From: Pseudisothecium myosuroides
Taxonomy: Eukaryota; Streptophyta; Bryopsida; Hypnales; Lembophyllaceae
Direction of reading: 5' to 3'
Length of the DNA: 64,000 nt
Assembly (NCBI GenBank): GCA_951799445.1
Contig: OX637287.1
Location: forward strand, 20,398,224 to 20,462,223
In this document: piece by piece, positions 49,211 through 61,130 of the stretch
Layout: each line of letters starts with the position of its first letter
Numbering within the stretch: position 1 is the stretch's first letter
Position numbers and translations under genes: made by a program
Notes under the pieces: generated by a model
Databases searched by the model: none
The model's input: only the letters and a program-made list of their open reading frames with translations
What the model was told of the DNA's origin: nothing

Positions 49211-49344
49211 AATTGGGTGTTGATTATGCAAAACAAAAAATTCAATTTTTTTCTATATTTTGCAATTAAAATTGAAATGGCTCAAAGTGGAAGTTTGTAA
49301 ATGAATTAGACCTGACTATACTATACAATTCCCTAAGAAAAGTA

Positions 49345-50172
49345 AGGTAACTCCAATTTCAACTTGCAAAAAAATCTTTCAAAATTTAACCTTTTAAGAC
49401 CTATTTTTCAAAACTAACCTATTAAATTGTTTGCTTTATGCAATCTTAATTAATGCATCAAATTTCAATTTCAAAAAACAAAAATTTCGTTTTTGATAAA
49501 TTATATTGTTTGTTTTTCATTGTGTTACATAATAATTGATTGAAAAATATTGGTGATGATTTTTAAAAATTTTATTGTGCAAAATTTGAAGAAACAACTA
49601 TATGCACATTTCACTTTAAGGGAAAAATCACATTACCTAAAAAAAAATAAACACTATAGAGAATTCAATGTTAAGGGATTGGCTTCCCAAATTTTATTAA
49701 ACAGATTTTTTGAAATTACAATTATATTTTACTAATTGATCCTTATATTATGACTACTTTTATACCTCTGAACATGATGGTGCAATTGGTTTGACAAAAC
49801 CTAATTTTAATTTAGAGAAATTTGTTGTGGTGTAAAATATTTTTGATTAGTAACCCCTTGACATTGAATTATTTGTAGTGTAAAATTTTTCCTAGATAAT
49901 GTGATTTCTTCCTAAAAGTGAGATGTTATACATTAATGTTTCTTAAATATTTGCACAATAAAATTTTAAAAATTCATCACCAATATGTTTCAATCAATTA
50001 TTATATAACACAATAAAAAATATACAAAATAATTATCAAAAATAGAGTTTTTATTTTTTTAAATTGAAATTTGGTGTGTTGATCAAGATTGCATAAAACA
50101 ATCAATTTAGTAGGTTAGTTTTGAAAAGGTCAAATTTTGATATATATTCTTGCAAGTCAAAACTAGAGTTAA
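49345..50172. mobile_element. Foldback element, 828 bp, second of the pair
   Basis: AACTCCAATTTCAACTTGCAA on the left, TTGCAAGTCAAAACTAGAGTT on the right, and ACTAACCTATTAAATTG against CAATTTAGTAGGTTAGT inside. Same family as 48552-49210 by its central region and by ATTGATTGAAAAATATTGGTG. 50173-50552 beyond it holds nothing else that I can identify. Confidence 0.72.
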
Positions 50173-50556
50173 GGTAGTCTGCTCTAAAACCAACAATCCT
50201 CTTGAAATCGACCCTATGAAAAGCTATTGAATGTATATGAGGTGATCCTTAAATGAATCACTTTAGCCATTGATCAAATTGAGGAAAAAATATTCTTCAA
50301 TGCAAGAGCCAATCAATTGGCCTTGATTTCCTAAAATCACTTTAGAAGCTGCAAGTGGATACATTTTGGGAGACCTTGGGTCACAAATAGGTACATACAA
50401 CAAAAATCTTTGAAAATTCATAACTAATTCAAAATATTTAAAAAAAAATGCGAAACCACTTATGTTACATTTGGCATCTAATTTTCTTTCTCTGAAAAAT
50501 GAGTTAAAAATATTTTTATTCATGAAAACTTGTGGAAAAGGCGGACCATCTCTTAA

Positions 50557-51125
50557 CCCCTAAAGGACCATGAGTGCAGATTTTGAACAATGAATGAACG
50601 GAAACACGTCCCAAACTCACCGAAATGCATTTTTTCATCCATCATTTTTTTCTCAAGATTCTTATAATAGTTTTTTAACATTTGTACGGTCTAGATTATC
50701 AAGATTTTGCTTTGTAAATATTCTATAATTCAAAAGGTATCAGGAGGTCTAGCCTCAAAAAGTAACTATTTTAGTTCAAAAAATGACCCTTCAAAAATGA
50801 CTTGAATCAAAAAATCAAATAAAAATCTTCAAAAATCACTATAATTAGAACTCAATATTTTTAATTTATAGGAAAAAAAATATCTTAAAAATCATAAATA
50901 TTCAATCTACAATTGATTTTAGAAGGAATTTCCAATTTTTGGCTTCAAATTTTATTGAAAAATATTGGTATGTATTTTTGTTGATTTAACCTTATAGATG
51001 TGATCTATAAATAGCATTTTACAACTATTGTTTAAGCGTCATCATTAAAATATTCTTCTAAGTTGCATTTTATAATAGATCTTCACAATTTTGGAAATTT
51101 GGATATCCCTCCGGTCCTTTAGGGG
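50557..51125 (-). mobile_element. TTAA-flanked short element, copy E (569 bp)
   Basis: It begins CCCCTAAAGGACCATGAGTG and ends CCGGTCCTTTAGGGG, with TTAA at 50553-50556 and 51126-51129. It is shorter than the others and the interior differs. It keeps the terminal 13 bp and contains ATTGAAAAATATTGG, which also occurs in the foldback pair next to it. Confidence 0.8.
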
Positions 51126-51194
51126 TTAAATGGTTGCTTTAAGAGCAGACTGCCTTATCTTACTTTCCTTAGGGCACTGTACATAGAATTTTTA

Positions 51195-51490
51195 ATTTTT
51201 TTTTAACAAATGGAAAATACCATTGCATTAAAAAAAACCACAAATACGGAAACTCAGATTCAGGAACCAGAGAATCCGATGCCATAAGGACAGAACCAAC
51301 TGAAAACTGAAGTGCACTGAAAAAGAAGAATCCCTGTCATCAGTGAGAGCCAACTTTTCTTCCCCTGACAACTTCAACAATCAGCCAATGAGCTCTCCCC
51401 TCCAACTTCCAGAGCGAGCCACTTGTCAGCTCCTGACTGCGCACTGAGAGAACGTCAGCCTGGTGGAGCATCTGAAAATAGTTACAAAAT
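51195..51490 (-). mobile_element. LINE-type 3' end (minus strand)
   Basis: On the minus strand the sequence ends AATGGTATTTTCCATTTGTT followed by A-rich sequence. This is the same style of tail as at 17084 and 58170. The body to about 51490 is more GC-rich than its surroundings. A target duplication is not clear (AGAATTTTTAAT against AGAATCTATTTTTAA). Confidence 0.5.
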
Positions 51491-51552
51491 TAGAATCTAT
51501 TTTTAAATCTGTAATATCAACATATCATTTTTTCCCCCTCTGTATACTGGTA

Positions 51553-51637
51553 CTCCGTCTGTCTCAAAATAAATTTTTGCCGTGGTACTCCCACAGTTCT
51601 CCATTAGAAACCATGGATTATTTTGAAACAGAGGAAG
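51553..51637. mobile_element. 85-bp Stowaway MITE
   Basis: CTCCGTCTGTCTCAAAATAA at the left and TTATTTTGAAACAGAGGAAG at the right, flanked by TA (51551-51552, 51638-51639). This matches the Stowaway consensus CTCCCTCCGT..CAAAATA. Tiny interior. Confidence 0.8.
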
Positions 51638-51640
51638 TAA

Positions 51641-51966
51641 GGTAGGAGGTCCTGAAATCGATCATTTAAGAGCTGAAACTGAATTTGGGGGAGGTGAAAC
51701 GCCTCGAAATATTTTTTAGTGCATTTTCCTTGAAAGACAAAAGGAATTGGCATCTAACTCAAGTTGTTTCATATTTTTTGGAACTTTCTAGAATTAGTTA
51801 TGAAAATTTGAAGTTGAAGTGGCATAGGGCTCTGAAATCGCCCATCCCCTAAAATGTACATTGTTTGTACATTGCTGAAGGCTATGAAAAAGCAACATGT
51901 ACAAGTAATGTACATTTGAGTAGGGTGGACGATTTTAGAGCCTGTGCGATTTCAAGACCTCCTACC
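51641..51966. mobile_element. 326-bp TIR element, GGTAGGAGGTCCTGAAATCG ends
   Basis: It starts GGTAGGAGGTCCTGAAATCG and ends CGATTTCAAGACCTCCTACC. Internal TGTACATTGTTTGTACATT and ATGTACAAGTAATGTACAT form further symmetry. It abuts the Stowaway element, with TAA to the left and TTA to the right. Superfamily open. Confidence 0.68.
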
Positions 51967-51969
51967 TTA

Positions 51970-54900
51970 TAAGATATTGTGCTCGGGCCGTAATCACCAG
52001 TTCACCACTTGATGTAAAAGTAATGTGAACATTTTAAGTTGCTATTATGATGCATATATCTTAACCCCCAAACATTCACAGTCTTCTCTAAAATTGACAA
52101 TTTGAGAAAGATTAGTCATAAAGTATTATTCAAAAGAACATTTTGGAATTGATGTACAAATAGAAATTGCATACATTAAGTTTTAGATTCCATCCATACG
52201 ATTAGATTCACCAATGCTATCAGTAATATTTTTCTATAAATTTTAAAGGGGAAATTTCAAAATTCCTTCTAAATTCAATTACAAGCAAAGTAGTGTCATT
52301 TTTTGAGTAAATTTGTTGGAATGGATTTGAAATAAGGTTCTCTTGACATGGTGATTTTTTTGAAATTTTTGTACTCTTTAAATCTATGACCTCATTTTTG
52401 CAAATCCAGTCAATTTTTGAACTAGAGTCAATGCATTTTTGGCTTGGTCAACCACTTGATACACTTCCACATTTTTAATTGTAGAATAATATGTACTCTA
52501 GTAACACCAAATCCAACCATTAGATAGGACAACAACTTCATAAATTATCCCCAAAAATTAGGATGACTTTCATCCAAATAGCAGTGAAAAAGGAATAAAA
52601 ATATCAATATGTTTGTTGTTTAGAATTATACGTTGGAGTACTAAATGGTTAATTCCCCAACCCATCAAACCACACTTCTAAAGGTAGTCAACTTTTATAA
52701 GGAGTTAGGGGCCGATGAAACCTTCGTATCAACAATGGAATAGGAATTTAGATTTTTCAAAACTCCCATTTTACCATTGATCAATGACTAGGCTTCACTG
52801 CCCCCCAACTCTACATAGAAGGTAGTCCTAAGACCAAGATTAGATAAATTCTTGTATTTGATTACATAGTGTAATGGAATCTTATCCTCCAATCTAATTA
52901 GGATGGTTAATGATTAGACTTTTAACTTTTTGTTAGGTACATATAGAGAGAGTGATTGCATGAAATCAAAGTATAGATGAAATTGTAATATGCATCAAAA
53001 TGTGAAATCTTATAGAGTGTCACATTGATGATGCCCTCAACTAGGTCCTAAACTACAACCCTAAGCCCAATTGAAACTAATAATGTATAGATTTAGTAAT
53101 TTTTCTTTGACTAATTATAGCCAACTTTTAGATGATTTTATTGATATAGCTGCATATCTCTAAAAAAAATGAAAGAATGAAATACAATTATATATCTAAC
53201 CAAATTTTATAGGAAAATTCATTGAAAATGTACTGGAGCTACAAAATAACAAAAAATTAGAGCATCCTCAATCCAAGCCTTTACATTTGTGGATCCTTTA
53301 AAGAAAATCTGGTCCCTCTACATGGTTGTTTAACTTTGTCCAACGATGCAAATACAACAAAAAGTAAAAATAAAAATAAAAAAGTATTTTTTGATTAAAA
53401 AATTAAAAATCATGTACCATGTGATTGCCTCATTTTCTATGTCAAATTGCAATTTTTAATTTTTTTCAATTTTTTCAATTTTTTTGTATTTGCACCATTA
53501 GTCTAGAGTCAAATGGTTCTATAGAAAGCCCAAATTTTTTCCAATAAAAATGAAATTTTATCTCAATTTTAGAAGGCCTAATAAAACTCATAATATATAC
53601 TCTATAAATAATTAGCACTTGGACCAATCACAATTCATCTTATTTTAAATGTAAGATGAAATTTACCATTACAAATGCAACAAAGTACAAGAATCCCTTT
53701 TGAACTAAGTTAGTTATGGAGTGTAATTTAAGGAGCTCAACACACTCCCTAAATGGGCAAATGTGAAATATGGATTTGAAATACATTATTTGTAAAAAGA
53801 ATTATTTGGCAGTAGGCAAATAGGCCCCCCATTTCAACATTTTTGAAGTGGGAAGTAGTATTCTATAAATGCTTGAAACCACCAAAAGGTTATTTTTAGC
53901 ATGAAAAAAATTGCATTTGTGCTAGGGTAGACAATGCCTCAATACACTATTTTTCTTCTAGACAATATTCATGAAATTAATAATGATGGAAATTCTTTTT
54001 ACTTTTGTACACTTAGAGAGTTGTGATTGGTTGGAAGTAAAAGTGGAGTTTGGAGCAATTAAATAGTCCATTCTCCAAAATAATGACCATGTGTTTCAAC
54101 AAGAATATCCATTCAAAATATTATTAATCTTTTTGTGCAAGGATGGAGGCCTTTGCCTTTTTTGGCATGTGGGGTGCCCCCCAATTACTATTGATTTTTT
54201 TAATGAGTTTTCCTTGCTATCAATCTTTAATTGACGCTTTCTTCAGTATTATGGAAAGGAAGATACCTTTTTCTTTGGGATCCAGCATCTACAGAAGATA
54301 GAAATTTCAAGTTAGAACATCGCTAATAATATTGAGAAAATTCATCTTGGCAAAATGTATGGACACTATTTCATTACAAGAATTTCTTGTTTGTTTTAGT
54401 GATGCAGCTTGCTATTTTGTCTTTTGCCCAACTACAAGACTCTTGGTAGTCAAAAGCAAAAACAATCTCCATCACTGCTAATCCAATGAATTCTTTATAC
54501 AAGAAAAAGTAATTTAGGTGGAGTTGTTCTGGCCTCGGCAAAATTGCAATAGAAATTTTTGTTGTGCCAATAGAATTTTTTGGTGGAGATAAATATTATG
54601 CACGTTTCATCCGGCAAAAACATTGGAGTGGGCTAATTTGGCATACTATTGGAGTCTACTAATTTTCTTTGTTTTTTGGTTGGTAGAGCAACTTGCACCT
54701 TGGAATGTATACTAGTAAGGAAAAAATGGAAAGAATCATCCATATATGTATGTTCATCCACAAAATTATCTATTAATAGTAGATTTCATCCAAATATTGA
54801 TTAATCCATTTGAATTCTTACAATGCCTTCGATTCTTGCAGCCATGTGGCGGACTGTTTTTGGTTGAACTGAATGCCATTAGGAAACAACAGGCTAGCAT

Positions 54901-55192
54901 TTCAAAGGATTTTGTTGCTCAAATTTATCCTGACCAATGTCCACCCCACCGATAGTTTTTTTCCATTTATTTGGGCCAGTGCAAAAAGCAATCTTTACAC
55001 TAGAGTGATGAAACTATTTACAATCATGGAAATAGATGAAAGCTGCAATATATGGATGAAAATTCATGTATTCATCCAAAAGAGTGTACATTCATCCAAA
55101 ATTGAACTATACCGTCCCAAGATTTGATACTCCACTGAATAATTTAGTGATTTCATCCACTGAAAAGGAAAAATATCTTGCCAAATATTCCC
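51970..55192. other. 3.2 kb AT-rich DNA without genes
   Basis: A TTAA-family left end is suggested at 52061 (TTAACCCCCAAACATTC), and AGAGCATCCTCAATCCAAGC at 53261 looks like a MITE end without a partner. All open frames are short and unrecognised. Confidence 0.4.
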
Positions 55193-56157
55193 TATAAATT
55201 TTTTTGCATCGCTTCCTCGCGAAAATTTGCTCCAAAAATTTAACCTGTTTCCCGTTGCCGTTGTGGAGTGGGGTTCGCCTCATGGCAAGCACGCGAACCC
55301 TGCGGCCTCTGGCAGGATTGATGCCCAACCAAATTCTGGTAGCCGCCCTTGCGAACACACAAAACTCCGCTGCAAACCCGGCGTCGAACTCTAAAGCGGA
55401 GCCCCGCCCTGATACTGTACTGAATTGCTACAGACATACACGAATCCGCGGGCCTTCAGGTTCACGAAACTCCCTGAGCGTCATGCAGGTTCATGCACGC
55501 ACTGTAGCCGCATGCCAACGCACCTCTTCCTCTGCTTGATTTCTGACCCACCTCCACTCAGCTTACCCTATGTCAGCGTTCTTCCAAAAAATCTGCCCCT
55601 GACTCCCCCACCACCATAGGCACCGCATCTGGACCCTGCCATGATGTTCTAACTTACCTCAACTGAAGTTATCTTAGAACCTCCGTCGCTGAGCCACTTT
55701 CCTTGAACTTCAGCGAACGGAACACGAGCTGCGTCCGTCGGGGCCCTCCCGCAATGCTGCATGCAGGAAACCATTTATTTGGCAAGGATCCAAGACTTGC
55801 TCGAAGCTAGGTAGTTAGACACCGCACGTCCCTGCCCTGGCCTGCCCTGCTAATCTATCTATCTAGGATCGGCACCTGCCTCCCGTTACCATGGATCATC
55901 GGCGTTTCTGGCCGGAAGAAGCGAGACATCCGGGGGTTCGGTGACGGCCAGGCGAGGGAGAGAACGATTTGGAACTCTGAGAAGCGAAGGAATTGATCAT
56001 TTTCGAGCATTGTATCCGTGGCTTCAGTGATTCTGGTCTATAGTGCATACTTTGCAGCGAATCTGCTAGGCTAGGGTTGTGGAATTGTTGCTGCCCGAAT
56101 TGTTGGTCGAATTAATTCTTGCCGAATTGGTTCCCGCCCGTACTGGTAGCATTCGGT
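55193..56157 (+). promoter_or_regulatory. Promoter and leader region of the bHLH gene
   Basis: TATAAAT stands at 55193-55199 where the composition switches from AT-rich to genic. From 55225 to the start codon at 56158 the DNA is GC-rich with no recognisable protein. A long leader, or one with an unseen 5' intron, is likely. Confidence 0.35.
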
Positions 56158-58794
56158 ATGGAATTTAAGGATGGGCAGGAGCTCGGGTGCAGTCACGAGG
56201 ACTCAGAGGGATTTGCGTCGGACTTGACAGACGGCGAAGAAGACTCGATGGTGGGGTGTAGTTGTTGCACTTCTGTGCGGTGCTTGAAGCGGAGGTTTGA
56301 CGCGTTGGTTGTTGACGGTAGCGCCGCCGCGATGCCGGAGCGGAGGTCACGGAGAAGGGTTCACGAACAGTTTGCGCTTTTGCGGGCAGTTGTACCCGAT
56401 TTATGCTCCGTGAGTTCTAATATTCGCCGTGTCATGCATTCTGATTCTCACTTGCTGGGGGGATTCTAGATACTCTAGCTCTACTTTTTTGCACTTCGTG
56501 TTTCTGTTTGTGGCTTACTTGCAGTAACTCGGTGTTGAATTTGCGTCAATGCTGAGCCTAAGTAATTCAATCTGACCTCTCATGTGCAACTGCTCGGGGT
56601 GGGAGAAAGATGTCAATGTTCTAGTTTAATTGAATGAGTGACTAGTGTGCTAAAACCGATGATTCCGGCGGTGCAGTAAGTGGAATGTTGATTTAGAGGT
56701 AGTCATAGTAAAGAGGCAGTATGAGTAGATACATGCTGCCGAGATTGCGATCGAGATGTCACTGGGTGGAGATCAGGGATGCATATGTAATTATTTAATG
56801 TTTGGTTGGATGCAGGATGAGAAGGGATCGATCCTGACAGGTGCGAGCGAGTACATTGAGAAACTGCAAAAGCTGGAGGCGGAACTGCGCTGCGAGCTTG
56901 ACATGGACTCGTGTGGGGAAGAGGATGTGAGCTGCTGTGAAGACGACGATGCGTGCCCATCGTCGAGGGGAGTGGTCTCGGTTGAAGGTTCGGAGGAGGC
57001 GTCAAGCTGCTGTTCGCCACCCACGGTAGTGGACGGGCATGCACTTCAGTGAACTTGTTTGCTAGATTTTATAATGAGGCTGCAGTTCGTAGCCTATGAT
57101 CAAAATTGTGCACCAGCACTAAGCAGTTGTGCACAAGTACTACAGCAGCTGCTGGCAAGATCAATTTCTTTAAATTGGAACATTCCTTTGAAATGGCACG
57201 GTAGACTTTGGTGACAGGATTCCACCTCAAGAAAGGAAGGAAATATAATGATTTGGGAGCTGGGAGGGAAGGGGTGAAAATCTTAACTTACCGGTGCACA
57301 ATGTTGTGAATAATTTGCATATCTGTGGGCACAGGAAGCTAATGTAAATGTCAAAATGTCGTATGGATTACCGCCAATTTTATCGAGTTGATTTAAGCTG
57401 ATGGAAGCTGATCGTGACTTTCCCGTGACCTGACGCAGGTGCAAGTGGTGAGAACGGAGCAAGGGTTGAAAATGCACGTCAAGTGTGAGACGCGACCGGG
57501 GCTGTTGCTGGGGATGATGGAACTGCTGGAGTCCAGTGGCCTTGCTGTGGAAGAAGCCAACATCGAATGTGTGGACCAGTGTCTTGTGTTCGATGCCATT
57601 GGAATATCCGAGGTTCGTCATACTCCTCATTTGTTTAACCACAATATTTGCATGCTCATCCGGTTGTGGAGAATTGGAGAAATCAATGGCAAGAGTCTGT
57701 CGCAGAGAAAGTGGGCAGCACTGATTTATCCTACTAGCCTTGCGTGCGCCACTAATTTGTCAAACTGATACTGATTTCAAGTAGTGAAGGGTTGAAAAAT
57801 CACGGTATTATACTGCATTCCACAAAGAATTCTTTTTGAATGGACACTACATATTGCTGGTGACACTAATGTTGCACCTGCCCTCAGTAGTAAGATAAAT
57901 CAGTGTTGTCACTCATTTATCCTGTAAGTGAGGACACAATACTAAGTAAAGTGAAAGTAGTGGCTCATTCTCCTGTTCTCCTGTGCTTGCAAGTAGGATT
58001 GGAGATCATATTGTCTGGAACAAGTCTCCCAACCTCCTACTTGTTTCTGTAAACTCTATTCTGGCGCTCTCTTTGTCTGTCGTAAATTCTCTTCATTGTC
58101 CAACCTTTGGCTTGGCTGTTGTGTATTGTTTATTTATTTATTTTTAATCGAATTTTTTTATTTTATTAATGCAATGATTCTTCCATTTGTCAAAAGAAAA
58201 GTAGTGGCTCATTATGACAAATAACATGCCTACCCATGGGAACTTGGAGTGGGGAGCTGGGAGTTACGTTATTTCCATAATTATGGAATGTGGTTGTACT
58301 TTGACCTTTCTGGACATAGGCTCAATAAAGGTTCGCAGAAGGAATAAAGATACTCTAATGAAGGAATAAAGGGCCTCAAAAGAAGGAATAAAGGATCCTT
58401 ACAGGGCCCTGCCAATAACGTGAAAGGAATAGATTATGAGATATACAACTTATATACAGTATTTCCGTGCTCTTCATATTCAATACTTGCTGGCCACATC
58501 TACAGAAATGGGGTCCATTGAGGTTATGATACCTTGTTCTCATGTGGATAGGTTTCACAAGGCGACTGGAAGATGGCTGCTCAACTATACAATGCATAAT
58601 AATTGTTCTACCTACTCTGATCGACTGTTCGGAGTGCTCAAAGCCTGAAACTGGTGGAGTTGAATCCTGTTATGGTGCAGGTTGAGGCTGGAAGTGAGCT
58701 TAGAGGGGAGATGAACGACGAAGCTGCCAGTGCTGCGGTTATAGGAGCACGATTGATTTCACTGATCGGCGACCAAACACAAGGAGCAAGCTAA
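56158..58794 (+). CDS. bHLH transcription factor with C-terminal ACT-like region
   Basis: Four exons: 56158-56409, 56816-57025, 57439-57612 and 58681-58794. All introns are phase 0, giving 249 residues. The acidic N-terminus holds a CSCCTSVRC cluster. The bHLH runs from PERRSRRRVHEQFALLRAVVP (residues 60-80, basic region and helix 1) over the first intron into GSILTGASEYIEKLQKLEAEL (helix 2). The Glu-Arg pair for E-box contact is present (E61, R62), but the stretch is ERRSRRR rather than the usual ERxRR, so E-box binding may be altered. After an acidic, Cys-rich linker, residues 155-240 (VQVVRTEQGLKMHVKCETRP, GLLLGMMELLESSGL) form the ACT-like fold common at the C-terminus of plant bHLHs, a dimerisation module. 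Expected role: nuclear transcription factor; the subfamily is not fixed. Intron 3 (1,068 bp) contains a retroposon. Confidence 0.88.
57970..58197 (+). mobile_element. Retroposon in bHLH intron 3, 16-bp target duplication
   Basis: AAAGTAGTGGCTCATT occurs at 57954-57969 and 58198-58213. Between them lies a 228-bp insert whose 3' end reads TTAATGCAATGATTC then TTCCATTTGTCAAAAGA, the tail style of plant L1 LINEs. It contains TATTTATTTATTTA. With no coding part it is a 5'-truncated LINE or a LINE-mobilised SINE. The exact duplication suggests a recent event. Confidence 0.85.
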
Positions 58795-60259
58795 TAGCAC
58801 ACATTAGGAACGATAGGGATTGGTGTACTGTACAGATCAAGCTAGAAGAGTCGATCAGGGGTCATGCACTGGTATGGTTACAGTATTCTTTTTTTAAAGA
58901 GGCAAATTCTTTTGCTCCAGGTACCCGAGTAAAGCTCCTCGTACCTGAATCGCGAGTCTCCGAGCTCGCTCCACTTGCAGTTTGCCACTTGCAGACCGGT
59001 TCCACTGACAGCACCAGTATTCAAGTGTACCGAAGACCCAATGGATCTATTCTGCTACTCCTGACATCGTTCTTCTTCTACTTTTGGACTACGTAGTTTA
59101 CCATCTTTGATTGATTTCCGTCCTCACCTAAAAAGTGTCCATCATAATCGGTAAGGTAGATCCCCCATTTCCAATCAGTATCCCATTTCTGTAGAATAGG
59201 GTGGTTTGTTTCCAAAACACACTGTGCTCTATTTCCAATCAACTGGACACCAAAAAATGATGACTCTTGATGACTCCTGAAGCTTGGTGATTGGCCATAG
59301 GGTTTGAAGCATACGTCGGTCGGAAATGGAATACCCTATATCACAGTTTGAGGGCAAACAGAATCTTTCTGTTTAAAATTTATAGTAATTTCGTTTGGAA
59401 GAATGAAGGTCTCCAAAAGTACGGAATCCTTATCAAATGTATTTCTGCACACGGGAAAATTTATTTCTTGATTTTCCCGATGTTGTACATGGTCCGATTT
59501 GCTTAAGTGATCGGAAATGGGGGATCTACCTTAGACATGCTCCGTCCACCTTGCTGAGAGGGACATTATTCGCACTACGCTCACCTTTGTGAGTGGAGGA
59601 GAATAGTATTATTTTAATGAATCTTCACTGACGAATACACTGTTTCAGGCAACAAACATATTGGAGATGCTGTACTTACTGTACAGTAGCGTTCAGTGTC
59701 AGTTCCCTTGTAGCATAGCAAATCACGTGAAGAATGCTTGGATAGTTGTGTACAGGAAAGGATAAGGATGTTGAGACGCATCACTATTTTAACGTTTCCG
59801 GGTTATTGCGCGGCAACAGTGGTTGGTGAGAATTGGCCGGGCGAATGTATTGAATCTTGTCTTTAATTACACGTCCCCTAAATATCCCGGGGATCTCTCT
59901 TGTTGTGTACCAATCTGACTGGATAACTCCGCATGTCACGTTGCGAACACATGCCAGATTGCCAGTGAGCAGTGTGCATGTGCAATTAGATGAACAGTTT
60001 ATCCCCCGAGGCCGTGCAATTAGAGAGCACGGAGAGACGGAGTGTGTTGCTATTCCGTAACTTATTTCGATGCTGTGGGCCAACTCTCACGTTATGTGCA
60101 TGAGGACTGTAGGAGTAGGCGGTAGGCCTAGTCTAGGCATTGGGCGCACGTTGTGTGGACAAGTGACCAGTAGTAATGTAGAACTATCTATAACCGTTCA
60201 TTTTGGCCCCAGAGATCTGTGGATCAGAAAACGACAAATACTCACAAAACTGCCTAAAT
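58795..60259. other. Downstream flank of bHLH and unassigned DNA of genic composition
   Basis: Open frames exist on both strands at 59784-60083. The plus-strand one starts with TTG, and neither resembles a family I know. This may be the remnant of a gene or a long non-coding transcript. Confidence 0.3.
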
Positions 60260-60267
60260 ATCAGCAT

Positions 60268-60397
60268 GGGCAATTTCATTAAAATGGTGGTATTCCAAGG
60301 GCCACTTTGATGGTGTGTCATTTTCACCATCTAGGACAGGTAAAGATTTCGAATGGCCGTTCTGAACTATTTTCTTGCCATTTTAACGAAATTGCCC
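60268..60397. mobile_element. 130-bp MITE, GGGCAATTTCATTAAAATGG ends (copy 2)
   Basis: It starts GGGCAATTTCATTAAAATGG and ends CCATTTTAACGAAATTGCCC. The flanks are ATCAGCAT (60260-60267) and ATCAGCAC (60398-60405), seven of eight identical. It is a shorter version of 41926-42116 with the same GGACAGGTA(A/T)AGATTTC core. Confidence 0.75.
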
Positions 60398-60405
60398 ATC
60401 AGCAC

Positions 60406-61130
60406 TTTCTTTAAAAAAAAAGGCTAAAAAATAAAATTTTATTCATTTTTTAGAATTTAAAAAAATTTGGAGTTTGAGTGAGAATATGGCTGGCAAAGTG
60501 GAACAAAATGTTTTTTTCAAGACTTCCTGGGCTTTTGACAATGTGGCTTTGTGCCTTTGTCGGCCAAGGCTTTTGAGCCGTATAACTCAAATTTCCTTCG
60601 CAAGATAGATTATTAGACTTCATTGATTTGAGTAAAGCCTCAAGTTAAGAAGAAGTATGCAAATTTCAAAGCAAATAATGTTGTGTTCCACCTATCTAAG
60701 TTTGGATCCAGAACAAAAATAAGCACATAGAATTTTTTTCAACCGCTGGATTGTTATAAAAATTAAATTTCCTAAAAGTTCGTTTGATTCTCTAATAGTC
60801 TAATCCCAAGAAAAAAATGAGGGAAATAAAAAAGAATCCATTACTTTATTTAAGATGACTGAATTTCTCAAAACTCATTTTGGGTTGCATATCTTTTCTA
60901 AAAATTCTTGAAGCAAGTGGGAGCTTCTATAGAAAAATCATATAAAAAATCAAAGGTCATTTTTGTTGCTTTCAACAAACTTGAATGATTATGCATTCAT
61001 GCACCTAATAGAATGATTATATACTTTGAAATAGAAATGATTATTCAAATTTTTATTAATATCATTTAGGTCGTAATTAAGTTGGTTATAATGTACATTT
61101 AAATAGAGTCATAATTATAAAATAGTCTTT
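60406..61130. other. AT-rich intergenic DNA
   Basis: No feature found. Confidence 0.4.

Noticed and set aside
59784..60083. 99-codon frame on the minus strand and 67-codon frame on the plus strand
   Set aside because: They overlap, one starts with TTG, and neither has recognisable motifs. Possibly a transcript, but no gene call.
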